From: Bimuria novae-zelandiae CBS 107.79
Lineage: Eukaryota; Ascomycota; Dothideomycetes; Pleosporales; Didymosphaeriaceae
DNA: 64,000 bases
NCBI GenBank assembly: GCA_010015655.1
Contig: ML976673.1
Coordinates: 441,898-505,897 of the forward strand
Reading direction: 5' to 3'
A model generated the notes under the pieces. The model did no database searches, was not told the origin of the DNA, and saw only the letters and a list, made by a program, of their open reading frames with translations. A program made the position numbers and the translations under genes. Positions 10,932 to 22,018 of this stretch are shown here, piece after piece. Each line of letters starts with the position of its first letter. Position 1 is the first letter of the stretch.

Positions 10932-11847
10932 CTCGACGACTCTGCGACACGAGCAGGTTACAATAGCGATATAGCAGGCTCCAGGGCTCTGGCGATATGA
11001 GGTTGGACGAACAAGCAAACGTCGACGTGCCGTTGTAGCACGTGAGCCGCGCTGCTTCCGCCTCCCGCACTTTTCCCCGCGAAAGCCTGCTGATTGGGCC
11101 CTCGGCGCGCCATGAATGCTCGGCCAGCCATTTCACACGCTCTCCAATATATTGCCTGCTCTCAGGGACCGCGCTGACTCGAGAATTGAAATCTACAGAC
11201 GCCCCAGGCTGAATGCCTACATAAATACCCGTGTAGCCCGATGCGCTTCGCCGTTGTAGCTGTCTGTGGACCTTGTCCGGCCGGAACGCACTGTGGCCTA
11301 CCGTCCGCAATGCCTGGCACTCATAGCGCATATCTTGATCCTCCAGAACATGTTTATAGGTACACTGAACAGAAATATCCACACCAAGCCAGGGCCACGC
11401 AACCCGAGGAGTAAGTTACACGACAGTTTCCGCGTCTACTTCTGTCTACAGCTATGATCTCTTCCTATATGGACCGTGAGTAATAGACTATGATCAATTA
11501 CACTTCGTGCCTTGGACAGGGATCCATTGTACCTTCCACTCCGAATAGTTGCACCTTCTATTTGGATGTGGCCCGACAGTGCCTGCAGAATGCGGTTGAC
11601 ACACAACGTGGTTGTCCCTTCAAAAAACGACGTTTATTACTACATAGGATCAGCATGTGCAGCAAGCGGCTTTGCAAAATGGTATTGAGCGACGCGAAGC
11701 GTGGGTATACGTGCGCGCCCGTCAGTTGTTTGGTTTCGGAACGTTCGGAACCGTGGTTGCGCATCCGAGATTTTATTTTGTGTTCTGCTCACTCCTCTAA
11801 TGACAAGCCCCGTCGCTCCTTGCTTCGCCGCGCCCTGCCCTTCCAAG
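10932..11847. other. Divergent promoter region
   Basis: Separates the minus-strand transcription-factor gene from the plus-strand ER protein gene. No gene recognised. The words GGAACGTTCGGAACC at about 11738-11752 contain the palindrome GAACGTTC, a possible heat-shock-factor site (nGAAnnTTCn), about 100 bp before the next ATG. Confidence 0.45.
11735..11753 (+). promoter_or_regulatory. Candidate heat shock element
   Basis: TTCGGAACGTTCGGAACC contains alternating TTC/GAA blocks, including a perfect GAA-cg-TTC pair; the flanking blocks have one base of spacing rather than two. It lies about 95 bp upstream of the ER membrane protein ATG at 11848. This is a short-motif match and could be chance. 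Confidence 0.3.
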
Positions 11848-13089
11848 ATGGTCTCCCGTATCCTCCTCGGTCTCTCCATGCTCGCACAGCTCGGCCTCAT
11901 AGCCGCGGATTCGTCGGTAACATGGCTGACGCCCCAGCGCGCTGCAGTCGTCAAGCTCTTGACACCCGGTTACCCTCTGAAAGAAGAAGGCTCCGATCCC
12001 GATGTTGTGTACCCCGCAGCAGTCGTGCTCAAATTCGAACTCTCCGCCGATAACAAGACGCTCCTTCTCGAAGACACGCCGTTCCTACCGCTGCAGAATT
12101 ACTACATCCCACCGCGATTATGGGCGACCCAGGTGCCTGCAGGCATGCACGTGGATGGGATACGGGCAATAGCTGAGGATAATAACGACAAGAGGGTGAT
12201 TCGAAAAGGGAGGCTCGAGCTGGACTACGACAGGCTTGTTGAGGGCGATCCGACGGGCGGTCCGCCGTACTACAATCACCAGCCCACGTTGCGCTTCCGC
12301 ATTATGGGACTGGGAGCCGAGGGCGAGGACAAGTCCCTGGATGCGACAGAGCAGGAAATCATTCAAGTCACCATGCGGGATCAGAACGAGGAAGGCTGGT
12401 CCAACGAAGCGGCTCGCTCGTACCTCATCACCAGCGTGGACGTTTTGCCCGCGGAAGAAGTCTACTCGAAACTGTCTACGGAGCTGGGAGATCACATGGG
12501 CCCGGAGGCAGACCAAGAGAAGGAGTGCACAAAGACGAACTGGAAGTGTCCGGATGAAGGCGTGTACGAAGCCGGGTCGCCGTATCGCACGCCGTACCGC
12601 TTCATCTGGCGGAGGAGGTTCGATCAGTATGGCAGGATTGGCTCGCTGCGCCATGATTTCGTTCAGCAATGGGACCTCTCGAAACAAAAGGTCTACGAGG
12701 ATCCGCTTAACTCTGCACTGGTGGCGCTGGGTGTGTTACTGGCTACCATCTTGGCCATTGTGAGCGGTGTCAAGTCGCGCGCTGCGAGGGCCGCGAAAGC
12801 GAAGGCCGCCGCGGAAAAAGCAGCGAAACCGCCCAAGAAGCCAAAAGCTCCAAAGGTTGAAGGCGAAGCGTCCGAGGAGTCAGAGTCGGAAGATGAAGAC
12901 GCAGCGTGGCTCGGAGAGATGGCAAAGGAAGCAGGCGAGGTCCCGATGACGGTCGATGAAGCCTCGCATTTGATAGACTTGATGTCTGATGAAGAGGGCG
13001 ACTTGGATTCGTCCGCCGCCATACCGGAAAAGAAGTCGAAGAAAAACAAAAATAAACGCGTAGCTTTCAAGGCCGACGCGGACGAGTAG
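11848..13089 (+). CDS. Type I membrane protein of the secretory pathway, function unknown
   Basis: Single exon, 413 codons from the ATG at 11848. The frame is open upstream, but this ATG starts a clear signal peptide (MVSRILLGLSMLAQLGLIAA, residues 1-20). A lumenal part of ~285 residues follows, with a Cys pair (KECTKTNWKCPDEG, about residues 228-241). One membrane helix lies at about 290-312 (ALVALGVLLATILAIVSGV). The cytosolic tail begins with an Ala/Lys/Pro-rich basic stretch (AARAAKAKAAAEKAAKPPKK), then an acidic Ser/Glu/Asp segment, and ends in a Lys-rich block (KKSKKNKNKR). Several sites fit N-glycosylation (e.g. NKT). Such architecture suggests an ER or Golgi membrane protein. I do not recognise the family. 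Confidence 0.7.
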   Translation: MVSRILLGLSMLAQLGLIAADSSVTWLTPQRAAVVKLLTPGYPLKEEGSDPDVVYPAAVVLKFELSADNKTLLLEDTPFLPLQNYYIPPRLWATQVPAGMHVDGIRAIAEDNNDKRVIRKGRLELDYDRLVEGDPTGGPPYYNHQPTLRFRIMGLGAEGEDKSLDATEQEIIQVTMRDQNEEGWSNEAARSYLITSVDVLPAEEVYSKLSTELGDHMGPEADQEKECTKTNWKCPDEGVYEAGSPYRTPYRFIWRRRFDQYGRIGSLRHDFVQQWDLSKQKVYEDPLNSALVALGVLLATILAIVSGVKSRAARAAKAKAAAEKAAKPPKKPKAPKVEGEASEESESEDEDAAWLGEMAKEAGEVPMTVDEASHLIDLMSDEEGDLDSSAAIPEKKSKKNKNKRVAFKADADE

Positions 13090-13559
13090 ACTACTCCAAG
13101 GCTGTAGATATATGTAGCAAATATACGTATGGACAAGATATCGCTATTGGTGCTGCTTTACGCTCAACTGAAAGTTATGATCGTAATGCCACTCCCACGC
13201 CGTATCCACCACGCGCACATAGCTCTACCTATATCACTGATCACGCATCTCCTCCCCTGGTCTTGTACCTTATCTTCTTTTCGACTACTTGCAAATACTC
13301 TTAAGGTCGCTGCGCGTCTACAACACCTGCAGTGTACGCAAATCTTTACCTACACGCAGCATCATCCATTCTTATGTACATTCAATCCAATCATCTCCCA
13401 ATTTCACCCTGATCACTCCGCATTACTCGTGCGCAACCAGGCGTACTACACTACTTTTGATCGCGAACCACGAGCTTAACTCGCTCCGTCTTTTATAAGA
13501 TGCGCATGGGATAATTTATGCGCACAACACACAGGAAGGATGTATACGTAAAGTGCCCC
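13090..13559. other. Intergenic, no gene
   Basis: Small open frames on the plus strand only; nothing recognisable. This is the 3' flank of the ER protein gene and the target region of the Fot1/pogo insertion (TA at 13560-13561). Confidence 0.5.
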
Positions 13560-13659
13560 TACCGTGCCCGACGGGCTCGTGCACCGCGCGGGCTCGTGCA
13601 CCACCCCACCAAACAACGCGTCCATCTCGACTTTTTCAACACGCGATAACTACACCACC

Positions 13660-15513
13660 ATGGCACCGATTGACGAGGCGATTGCAGATTTGGAATCGCG
13701 TGAAGCTGGCGATAATTTCAGCATCCAGGGTATCGCGAAAAAATATGGTGTATCGCATTCAACACTTAGCCGAAGGTGGAACCACCAGACAGGCCCTCGG
13801 GCAGCCAGGTACGCCGCGCAACAACTACTCAGCCTATAACAAGAGGAGGGACTCGTGGAGTATATTAGAGGGCTTACGGCTCGTGGGCTACCTCCTACGA
13901 GAGCTATGATACAAAATTTCGCGTCTAATATATCGAAAAAGCATGTCGGAGAGGGCTAGGTTTCGCGTTTTATTAACCGCAACTACGACTATCTTATCTC
14001 TAAATAGAGCGCTGGCATGGACGTTGTACGCCACTAGGCCAACTTACGACGTAAGTACGAGTTATACTTTAACCTCCTGCATTATAAGATCGTTTAGTAT
14101 AAGGTAGAGCCTTGTAATACCTACAATATAGATAAAAAGGGCTTTATAATTGGTATTACAGGACGCTTAAAACGGGTGTTTAGTTAGCTTTAATAGGAGG
14201 AAAAGAAGGTCTAAACAGCGCTTTAAGATAGCTCTTAAGAGTAGGTAACAGTTATAGCAACTATTAAAGCAGATAGGAGTGTTTTGTTGCTAGCCCTTAT
14301 ATACTCGTCAGCTAACTGCACACTTCAAGCCTCATAGGTAGCTTAAATTAAAGCAGGAAAGCATAGTGTGTTTATAAGCTCCTCACTAATAGGATAGACG
14401 AATAATAATATTAGATTGGCCTAGTTAGAGCAGGTTTTCGACCGCGAAACAAAGCAAAAAGCACGCCTTAGCCAAGCTTAGCGCCTCCTTATACTTAATA
14501 GCCACGGCAGCTACCTCTTGATAGACTTTATTAAATACTACGAGGCTCATAAAATACTGCTAGCCGTGTTTCCCCCTTACTCGACCTATACACTATAGCC
14601 TCTTAATATAGTTTGCTTTAAACCTCTCAGCAGCAACTACTCCGCTAAGCTTACTAATTACCTCTTTAAAACGCAAGGATTACTAGCTATCTAAAAGGGA
14701 GACTTCTTCCTGCTATTCTAGGGTGCTTAGAAGTCTACGTTTACAACAAAACTCGTCCTTAAGGCGTTTGAAGCCACTAGTATAGCCCCTATAAAGGCTA
14801 ACGTCGTACTTGAGCGTTTCCGCAAACAGGACAACAATGAGAGTGAGGCACGGCTCTCAGCCCTTTTGCCTGAGGACTGGAGGCAGATGGAGCGTCTCAT
14901 ACGTGCTGCAGTGAAGGATACCTCGGCGGAGACCTCGCAGAAGCTCTCCCAAACGCTACACCAACTTNNNNNNNNNNNNNNNNNNNNNNNNNNNNNNNNN
15001 NNNNNNNNNNNNNNNNNNNNNNNNNNNNNNNNNNNNNNNNNNNNNNNNNNNNNNNNNNNNNNNNNNNNNNNNNNNNNNNNNNNNNNNNNNNNNNNNNNNN
15101 NNNNNNNNNNNNNNNNNNNNNNNNNNNNNNNNNNNNNNNNNNNNNNNNNNNNNNNNNNNNNNNNNNNNNNNNNNNNNNNNNNNNNNNNNNNNNNNNNNNN
15201 NNNNNNNAAGGAGCAAGAGAAGGAGGAGCGTCGTGTGGCGAGAGAGAGAGCCAAGGAGGTGCGAGATCAGATGAAGGCCGAACAGGTGGCTGCCCGGGAT
15301 GCCAGAAAAGCTGCTCAAAACACTAGGCAGGCCTCTACAATTACCCAAAGAGGCAAGCGCAAAGCTTCAAAAGCACCTCCAGCAAAGCGCAAGCCAAAAC
15401 AAGCCAAGGGCGGTGCTGCAGCTCATCCGTCGTCCCCAGAAGCTGCACCAGCACCTCCACCTAAAGTCAGCTCTCGCGGTCGCGCAATCACTCTCTCGCG
15501 AAAACTTAGATAG
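13660..15513 (+). pseudogene. Fot1/pogo transposase, RIP-degraded
   Basis: The ATG at 13660 starts MAPIDEAIADL, followed by a psq-type helix-turn-helix (GIAKKYGVSHSTLSRRW), the normal N-terminus of Fot1-like transposases. After about 60 residues the frame breaks. With stops ignored, RGLPPTRAMIQNFAS, VSRFINRN and TYNIDKKGFIIG remain readable, which are the CENP-B-type and DDE parts (the D-E/K-GF stretch holds the first catalytic Asp). From about 14740 the frame is open again (TKLVLKAFEATSIAPIKANVVLERFRK) and continues through LLPEDWRQMERL, the N gap and a Lys/Glu/Ala-rich coiled-coil tail to the stop at 15513. Most stops are TAG/TAA created in TA-rich context, consistent with RIP. It is therefore inactive. 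Confidence 0.85.
14968..15207. other. Assembly gap of 240 N
   Basis: All bases are N. The gap lies in the C-terminal, normally repetitive coiled-coil-coding part of the transposase. A collapsed or unresolved repeat copy is the likely cause. Confidence 0.99.
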
Positions 15514-15678
15514 TATAACTTGTTCGTACGCCTCTACGGAGTAATTACAACAAAAAATCTCGCGATAATCGCTTTTGTAGCGCTCACAATAACCTCATCT
15601 TTGTGGTGGTGAGCATGTTGGTGTTGGTGCACGAGCCCGCGCGGTGCACGAGCCCGTCGGGCACGGTAGTCACAAAGG

Positions 15679-15796
15679 TACAAGGTTCGGTATAATAGTT
15701 CTATTTAGGAATATCTTAGTCCTGTATGTTAGGTTGAGATAAGGAGTATAGTGATTGACTGTATCTACTTTGCACCTGGCTGACTGGAACCTTGTA
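15679..15796. repeat. Dispersed ~110-bp repeat, copy B
   Basis: Same family as 2461-2572 and 32822-32912. This copy has visible ends: TACAAGGTTC at 15679-15688 and its exact complement GAACCTTGTA at 15787-15796. Its core is more T/A-shifted than the others (GGTATAATAG for GGTAAGACAG), suggesting RIP or decay. It sits 12 bp after the Fot1/pogo element. Confidence 0.7.
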
Positions 15797-18700
15797 GGCT
15801 GGAAGGGTGTGGAACTGGAGAGTGAATTTGTGTGGCGTGGGTTGAATGTATCTAAATGTATAGCGAAAGGGGCAGTGTAGCTCAGGGGAAGAAATCTGAT
15901 GTCAAAATGGGTCATGGTGGTACGTGACAGAGTTCAGAGTCTAGCTGTGGAAGAGTATAGGACGAGGATATTGCGTGTGAACGAGTAGCATGTTCACTGG
16001 GGTTGTAGCCAAGGGTAAATGGGCGAGATGATTTCGGGTGCGTCTGATACATACAGGTTACGAACATAGCCGTGATTCTTCCTCGAGGAGGATTATACCA
16101 TACCCGCATCGCTCTGGCCACACTTAGTGTACACCATCTGCATTTGATATAGGCACTCGAGATCAGCCAAGTGCTACGCCTCTTCTATACCTTCAGTGCC
16201 CTGACATACTTTAGGTATTCACCAATACCTTTTGTAAATGTGCGTATATCAATGCAGGCACCCAACGCCGTCTGAGAAATATCCCCTTCTACTCTACTCC
16301 CGATTATAACACTGGATCTACATGACCGGTATATCAAGGCTATGCGTGTGGTCGTCGTGGGGTAGCACTCGCGTTGGAGTATACGTCGGGTTCGCACAGG
16401 CTACTATCCAGAATCAATGATCAATGATCAAGGCTACTCCTAATGGTACATGTGTACATCCAGGGCTAACAATGCAATGGAGGTACCAACGCAGTAAAGA
16501 AACTCAACTGCTACCTGGAATTAGCAGGCACAGTATGTGGTATGTTTTCAGAGAGCGGCAAGCTTCGGTGGGTAGTGGTGCAGATCAAAGTGAGGAGAGG
16601 GCGGTGGGACTTTCTGGAAGAGATTCGGGAGGTGGCTGTAATGTTTCGTGTGGCGGTTGGATGCGGTAGGGGTATTCGTGGTACAGGACTTGGAGAAGGT
16701 TTTGGTGAACCTCGTAGGTTTGGTGGAAGATCTACTATACTCGGTGATCTTGTTGGGAGTCCCATGGTCAGTCTGTACGATAGAAAAGCCTGTGTGCATG
16801 GTCCATTGTACGGACTCTGTTGGGGGTGAAGTGATACGTTGCTGGCTTCACGATGGGAATCGCTGGTGACTATTTCCGGGATCGTGAAGCTTGGTGTCCA
16901 CTCTATGATGCTAGGAACTTATGGTATACCGCGGATGACTCCTCCCGTAGCTCTGCACACATCCATGTCCTTGATGAAACAGCGCAAGGCTTCTTGCCCG
17001 GTGAAGATCACGGAAGCGCTGTCATAGCCATTCCAAATATCGCACTACCTTCACTGTTCAACCTCGAAATAACCCCCTCAGCGATGTGAAGCGGTTAGAA
17101 TTAGAACTCGCACCAAAATAGCAGTGGTGTGCTTCAAGATGCACGTCGTCAACATCTGCCCCAAAATAGCACGGCAAGTGATGCTCCCGATAGCGACCAT
17201 CTATCATACTGTCTCGCTGAACACCATTGTTTTGTTTGTAACCATGTCACCACCAACCTCATAATTGGATGACGACAGACGCTTAGTTTATTTCAGCAAT
17301 CCTTCTCGTGCGCCTCGATGACTATATCGAGTAGTGCGTTGGTGTTGTTTCAACCATATGATCTCACGCCGTACCAGCGACGTAAGCACGCACGGGAGTA
17401 GCACCCCACGACTGCGGCACGCACGGTCAGATCAGCGCAAAGGTCGCTCGGCTCGGATGCTACTCGCGACCTAAGTCATACTAGATACCAAAACATACTT
17501 TCGACCGTTTTATGGGGTTGATCCACGCGATCTCAAACGACCTTCTTGTTAGGTCCTGACACGGTACGGCGCAGTCTACAGCGAGCGTGCGTCCACTCAG
17601 CATCTACGACACCACCCGCTCGCATCTCACCTAATCCATCGGTCTGGGACATGCAGTCCCCAGACGGCGCTGCAGGTCTCTCGTCAGGCCTGATCGGCGA
17701 GGTACGGTCTTCGTGAGCGTTGGTGGAGGCGCGTTACGCTTTTTGGACCCAGACCAGACAGACCTCGACTAAGATGATGCGTGCTCACGATCTCAGATAC
17801 GGCACTGCTGCTCGCATGCTTTCCCGTCTCCTGGACAGGCATGCCATTCGACACATGTCCACCTCTCCAAATCCTGCCCGTGCCTGTGCCGCACACCCGC
17901 GTTTCACGTCTTCTGTCGCGGCGCGCCTGGGAACCGATGCAGCGGCTAGGAAGATGATGGGACTAGTAGCTCGAGGCTATGTTTTGCGCGTACCCTCATC
18001 CGACGGACACCCATCTAACAGGAAGGTCGACAGGGGTCTATACACGATGGATGCGTAGTGAGAGGAAGGTGTTCGGAGGTAGGATGCTGCAAGGCGGGAA
18101 CACTGGAGGCCGTACAGTGCAGACGTATTAACAGTGCTGAGTGACGATGCTGACGCTGAATCCTTCGCTGTCCGAACTGTGGCCCACACAGCCTTGCAGA
18201 AGAGGAAGTAGACGTCTTACGTGCGGGAGTAAGATTAGTGACCTCGCAGACGCCGATGCGGTCTTGCGACTGCTGCATTGGGCGACGCTGTAGGGCCTAA
18301 GGCGTGTATGGAGGGGGTGAAGTGGTTAGGTGGGGTTGGGGGCCAGCGATAAACTTCCTTGTGCCGCATCGGGAATGTACACTTCCGCTTTAATTACAAC
18401 ATCGAAGAAAAGATCACCTTCGCGGTATCCGAACCGTGCAAAGATGTTTTGAGGCTCCGAGCGTCGCCTCTGGCGCTTGTGTTAACAGTCCGTTGCTCTT
18501 CCTTCATGCACGTCTTGTTGAGGCCGGAATCGGTCCTACAAGACAGCGATGAATTATCGTGTTTCTCAGCACAAGCACTTGATGATGTACATTTGGTCTC
18601 GACGACAGGTCATGGCCTGCAACTTCCACGTACTTCGTATACGAAGCCGTTGGATCTCGTATGCGGCCCAGTGCGGGCCGGGTTCGTTCTATTGGTCCAC

Positions 18701-20699
18701 CCCCAATGGCGGCGGTTTCGCTACCAATAGAATGTTCGGCCGCTTTGACGTCAGACATACTAAGATATTTGCAGTGTGTAGAGGGCTCTTGGTATGACGC
18801 TGTGTATATTCTGCAGGGCAATATTCCGGGAGTGAAGATTGGTGGTTGCTCTTTGAGCTCAATTTGGCTTCAGACGACGAACCGTGGTGCAGCGCCGGAA
18901 GCCAGCGGCTGCCGACAAAGTTACCATTTCGCAACCACCCATTGTTATTAGTCTTTAGATGATAACGGTATACAGCGCCAATACCGCACGGATCTCGTTC
19001 GTGAACACATGCCCAGCGCGTTCGTATGGGCTAGAGTAATCTTTACGAATCTGCTCACCTTGCGTTGTTTCCCAGTGAGAGGGAGACCGGACATCTGGAG
19101 TTTGCACTTGTGCATCAGCCAAACGTTACCATGGACTGAATGCGCCTCGAGATCCTCAATGATATTCAACTGTAGACAACATTCAGCGTTGAGGATTGGC
19201 CTTGTGCGAGCGCATTGATAGAGCCAGTATGGCAGTTCGTATTTACAAAGCGAGCACACAGTAGGCTGATCTTCGGCGGCGATCGAACAAATCACATCAG
19301 GGAGTGTTCATCGTTGCTTCCATCCATATTAAAGATCTGACCTCAGCGTGGTGTGGTGCGAGCGTTGGTGAAACGCAGGGCTCATTCATCAACAGTCAAT
19401 CATCCCAGACCACACGTCAACCGCTCAGCTTCATAGGCGTAAGCAATCGGACTAGTACCAGGTTGAGTTCATCTGCCCGAAAGATCATCCGTACCCGCGT
19501 GCTGGTAGCCGGCGGTTTCGTGGTGATGGTGGTCGGCATTTCTCACAGCTAGGATCGTCCCGGATTCATTGGGCGTCACCTGACAGCTGGGCACCAAGGA
19601 AATGCGAAACCCATGTAATGGGCGTGTGCATCGAAAGCATGAAAACACGAGAATAGAACGTTTCCGGAACCATAGCAACGAAACGTTTATGCCTGGAGAT
19701 CCTGTCTTAGATCTACTGGCGGCGGTTGCCTGTCACCAATCACTGAAATGATGTTGCAGCACAATGTTGAGCGCAGGTTGCATGGTCCGCGAGTATCCAC
19801 TCAACACACAATATGGACAGTGAGCGGCAACGGAGCCACAGTGCGAGATGCAGCTCAATATCGGGACTGCCTCAACACTGCAAGACCAGCGGTGCTGTGG
19901 TGTCATAGGCCCATCATTTGCCAACAACGGAGTATAGATGAGGCCTGGAAGTCCCTTAATCGGAGGGTGGTGGGTCGCTTGAGGCCCTATGGAAGATCTT
20001 CATGGCGACGACGCTCCACAGCCTCAGTTTTCGAGCTTCTGTGGCAGCCACGTTGCCAAAGGTCGAGATCATCGGGCGGACCACGGCACGCAAGTGTTTG
20101 TTGATTGGGCTTCACTCGAGACCGTCCCTGCAGGTGCGCGGTATACTAGGCAGATAGCGGTCCTTAGCATGAAAGACGTACGAGTACCGATGATGGATGG
20201 AAGGCTTCACAATGGCGGGGCAGGTGGAATAATCCGGATCGATAAGATCTCGCACTCCACGGGTCCACCCAGAACCCTTAGTGTGTTCATGGAGGAAGTG
20301 AGAAGTCCGCTAGGCTATATACGGTCTAGTTTACCTGGCAGGCTCAAGCAGCGGTGAGCGTCTGACACTTCCATTGAGACAGTTCGAGTGCGTACTCTTT
20401 ACTACGGAGCCTGTCCGTTTGAAGAGTCCAGCTTTGCAACGAAGCACGAATTTGAACCGCACGAGATAGCCGCGAAGCATATTGGTAGAACTCCACCGGT
20501 TTAGTGTCGGCAAACAGCAATCCGCAGCCCTGGAGTATTGATGCGCGGCTTCAATGTTCCAAACTTTTCAATATTGCATAAGGTGTCAGCCTTCAGGGGC
20601 AACTCAGTCAACGATCAGTTCTAAACAAAGAAGTCAATAAAAGAGGCATGCACAGCGGCTACAACCCTATCCACACCCGCGTCCTTGGGAGCAACCTTA
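15797..20699. other. Gene-poor region of 4.9 kb
   Basis: I find no gene I can support. The better open frames are 16853-17089 (78 codons, MGIAGDYFRDREAWCPLYD) and 17720-18058 (112 codons, basic). Neither has a recognisable domain or a signal peptide. Other frames overlap in all phases. Base composition is mixed and not strongly AT-rich, so this is not simply RIP-degraded repeat; it may be old, unrecognisable repeat or decayed genes. A small tandem of ATGATCA occurs at about 16415-16430. Confidence 0.45.
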
Positions 20700-22016
20700 C
20701 TGTGGTATCAGGCAAAAGTGAGGTGAGTGGCCCGCGCACAACAGGGGTGTCGCCAAGATGCCAAGCCATGTAAATTTCGCACGCTTGTCCTCTTTTATGT
20801 ATAAATTTCAGTACCTAGTGTAACCATCTTTTGTATTAATTATAGCCTAGCATCTAGCTAGCATGCTCTTAACAAGCTCTCTAAATACTTTACTTCTAAT
20901 TAAGTCCTACGCTTCCTATATAATATCACGTAGCTAGCTATATATACGCTACTTATTTTTAAGTAGATTAAGATAATACTACTTAATATAGTCCTTTATC
21001 TTATTCTACACTGCCTTAATTAGGTTAAGATCTGGCGAGAATGCTAGCTAAAAGATAAAGTAAATTTCTCTTAATTAAAGCTCTTTAATTATATAAGTAG
21101 TAGCGTGCCTAGGAGCGCTATCTTGCATAAATTAAAAATATAGATTAAGGCGTAGCTATTCGTAAATAAAAGGTATAACTCTCTTATAATAGCTCTCCTT
21201 ATTAATACTCTTCTATTCTTTCTTCTAGAACACTAATAGCCCCTTTATCGTACCTAAGAAGCAACCCTAGAATATCTAGCTACGCTTCTTACGTAGTTTT
21301 TTAATAATATAGAAGGGATCTAATTCCTTTTTAGGGTGCCTAGTAACCTACTTCTTACGATACTAATTATTAGTCACCTAAGTTTCGTTACTCTAGAGAA
21401 TTATATACTACTACTAAGGAGACTAGTTAGCGTAAGCTTTTGCCTACGCAAGGCGTAGCTAATAATTCTTCTTAGTAAAAGGAGGCTTAGTAAAAGTAAC
21501 GTAGTAAGTATACCCCCTACTTTATAAAGTATTCTAAATTACATATTTACTAACGCCCTAGTAAGTAAAGGGACCCTTTACAAGGCGTAGGAAACTTATC
21601 TACCTCCCTTCTTAAAAAGATTTAATAAATTCTTTAAGCTAGTCTATTTATTTATTTATAAAGGAGGGTAGATAATTAGTGCGCTTCTTTAGCGTAACAC
21701 GTATGCTAGTAATTACGTAAGTAACTTGTCTCTCTAAAACCTTAAGAAGGTTAGTAATAAACGGGTAAGTGTGCCTAGCTAGACGCAAGGTGCGTATCTA
21801 GAGGCGTTAGTCGCGAGTAAGGTATCGACGAGTTGGTGTTAATAGGGGAGACATTGTGGTGATGTTGTGGTGGACAGCACACGACAGAGGTACAAGCATT
21901 ATTATATAAATTACATAGAGCTAATGGTATTTCTGTTTAGTGGCGTCCGTTTTGTATCGAGTCAGGCATCCCTGCTGTGCGCGGGCCACTCACCTCACTT
22001 TTGCCTGATACCACAG
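20700..22016 (-). mobile_element. Tc1/mariner transposon, RIP-degraded
   Basis: Ends are inverted repeats of about 50 bp, starting CTGTGGTATCAGGCAAAAGT; the first ~42 bp match exactly and two later differences are A/G changes. TA flanks both ends (20698-20699 and 22017-22018). Length 1317 bp is right for a Tc1-like element with a single ~340-codon gene. The interior (about 20800-21790) is very TA-rich with stops in every frame, while the TIRs stay GC-balanced. Confidence 0.88.
20800..21790 (-). pseudogene. Tc1-like transposase remnant
   Basis: Read on the minus strand with stops ignored, pieces between about 21300 and 21030 still spell the catalytic end of a Tc1 transposase: FWGCF, then a loop, then FMQDSAPRHA (normally MQDNAPxHxA, holding the second Asp), then a stretch ending FSPDLN (normally SPDLNPIE, just before the third catalytic acid). 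Frequent TAG/TAA and the loss of CpA-type dinucleotides indicate RIP. It cannot make protein. Confidence 0.75.
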
Positions 22017-22018
22017 TA

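Larger units (their letters stand above)
13562..15666 (+). mobile_element. Fot1/pogo-type Tc1-mariner DNA transposon
   Basis: The two ends are inverted copies of each other over more than 35 bp, beginning CCGTGCCCGACGGGCTCGTG on the left and ending with its complement on the right. Each end is flanked by TA (13560-13561 and 15667-15668), the target duplication of this superfamily. Length is about 2.1 kb including 240 N. Inside is one transposase frame read left to right, with recognisable N- and C-terminal parts. The TIR itself contains a short internal direct repeat (GGGCTCGTGCACC twice). The middle of the element is TA-rich with many stops, as expected after RIP, so it is not autonomous. 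Confidence 0.9.

Noticed and set aside
14727..15513. Long open frames on both strands running through the N block
   Set aside because: They are open only because N codons are read as X. The plus-strand frame is kept as part of the transposase remnant; the minus-strand ones are artefacts.
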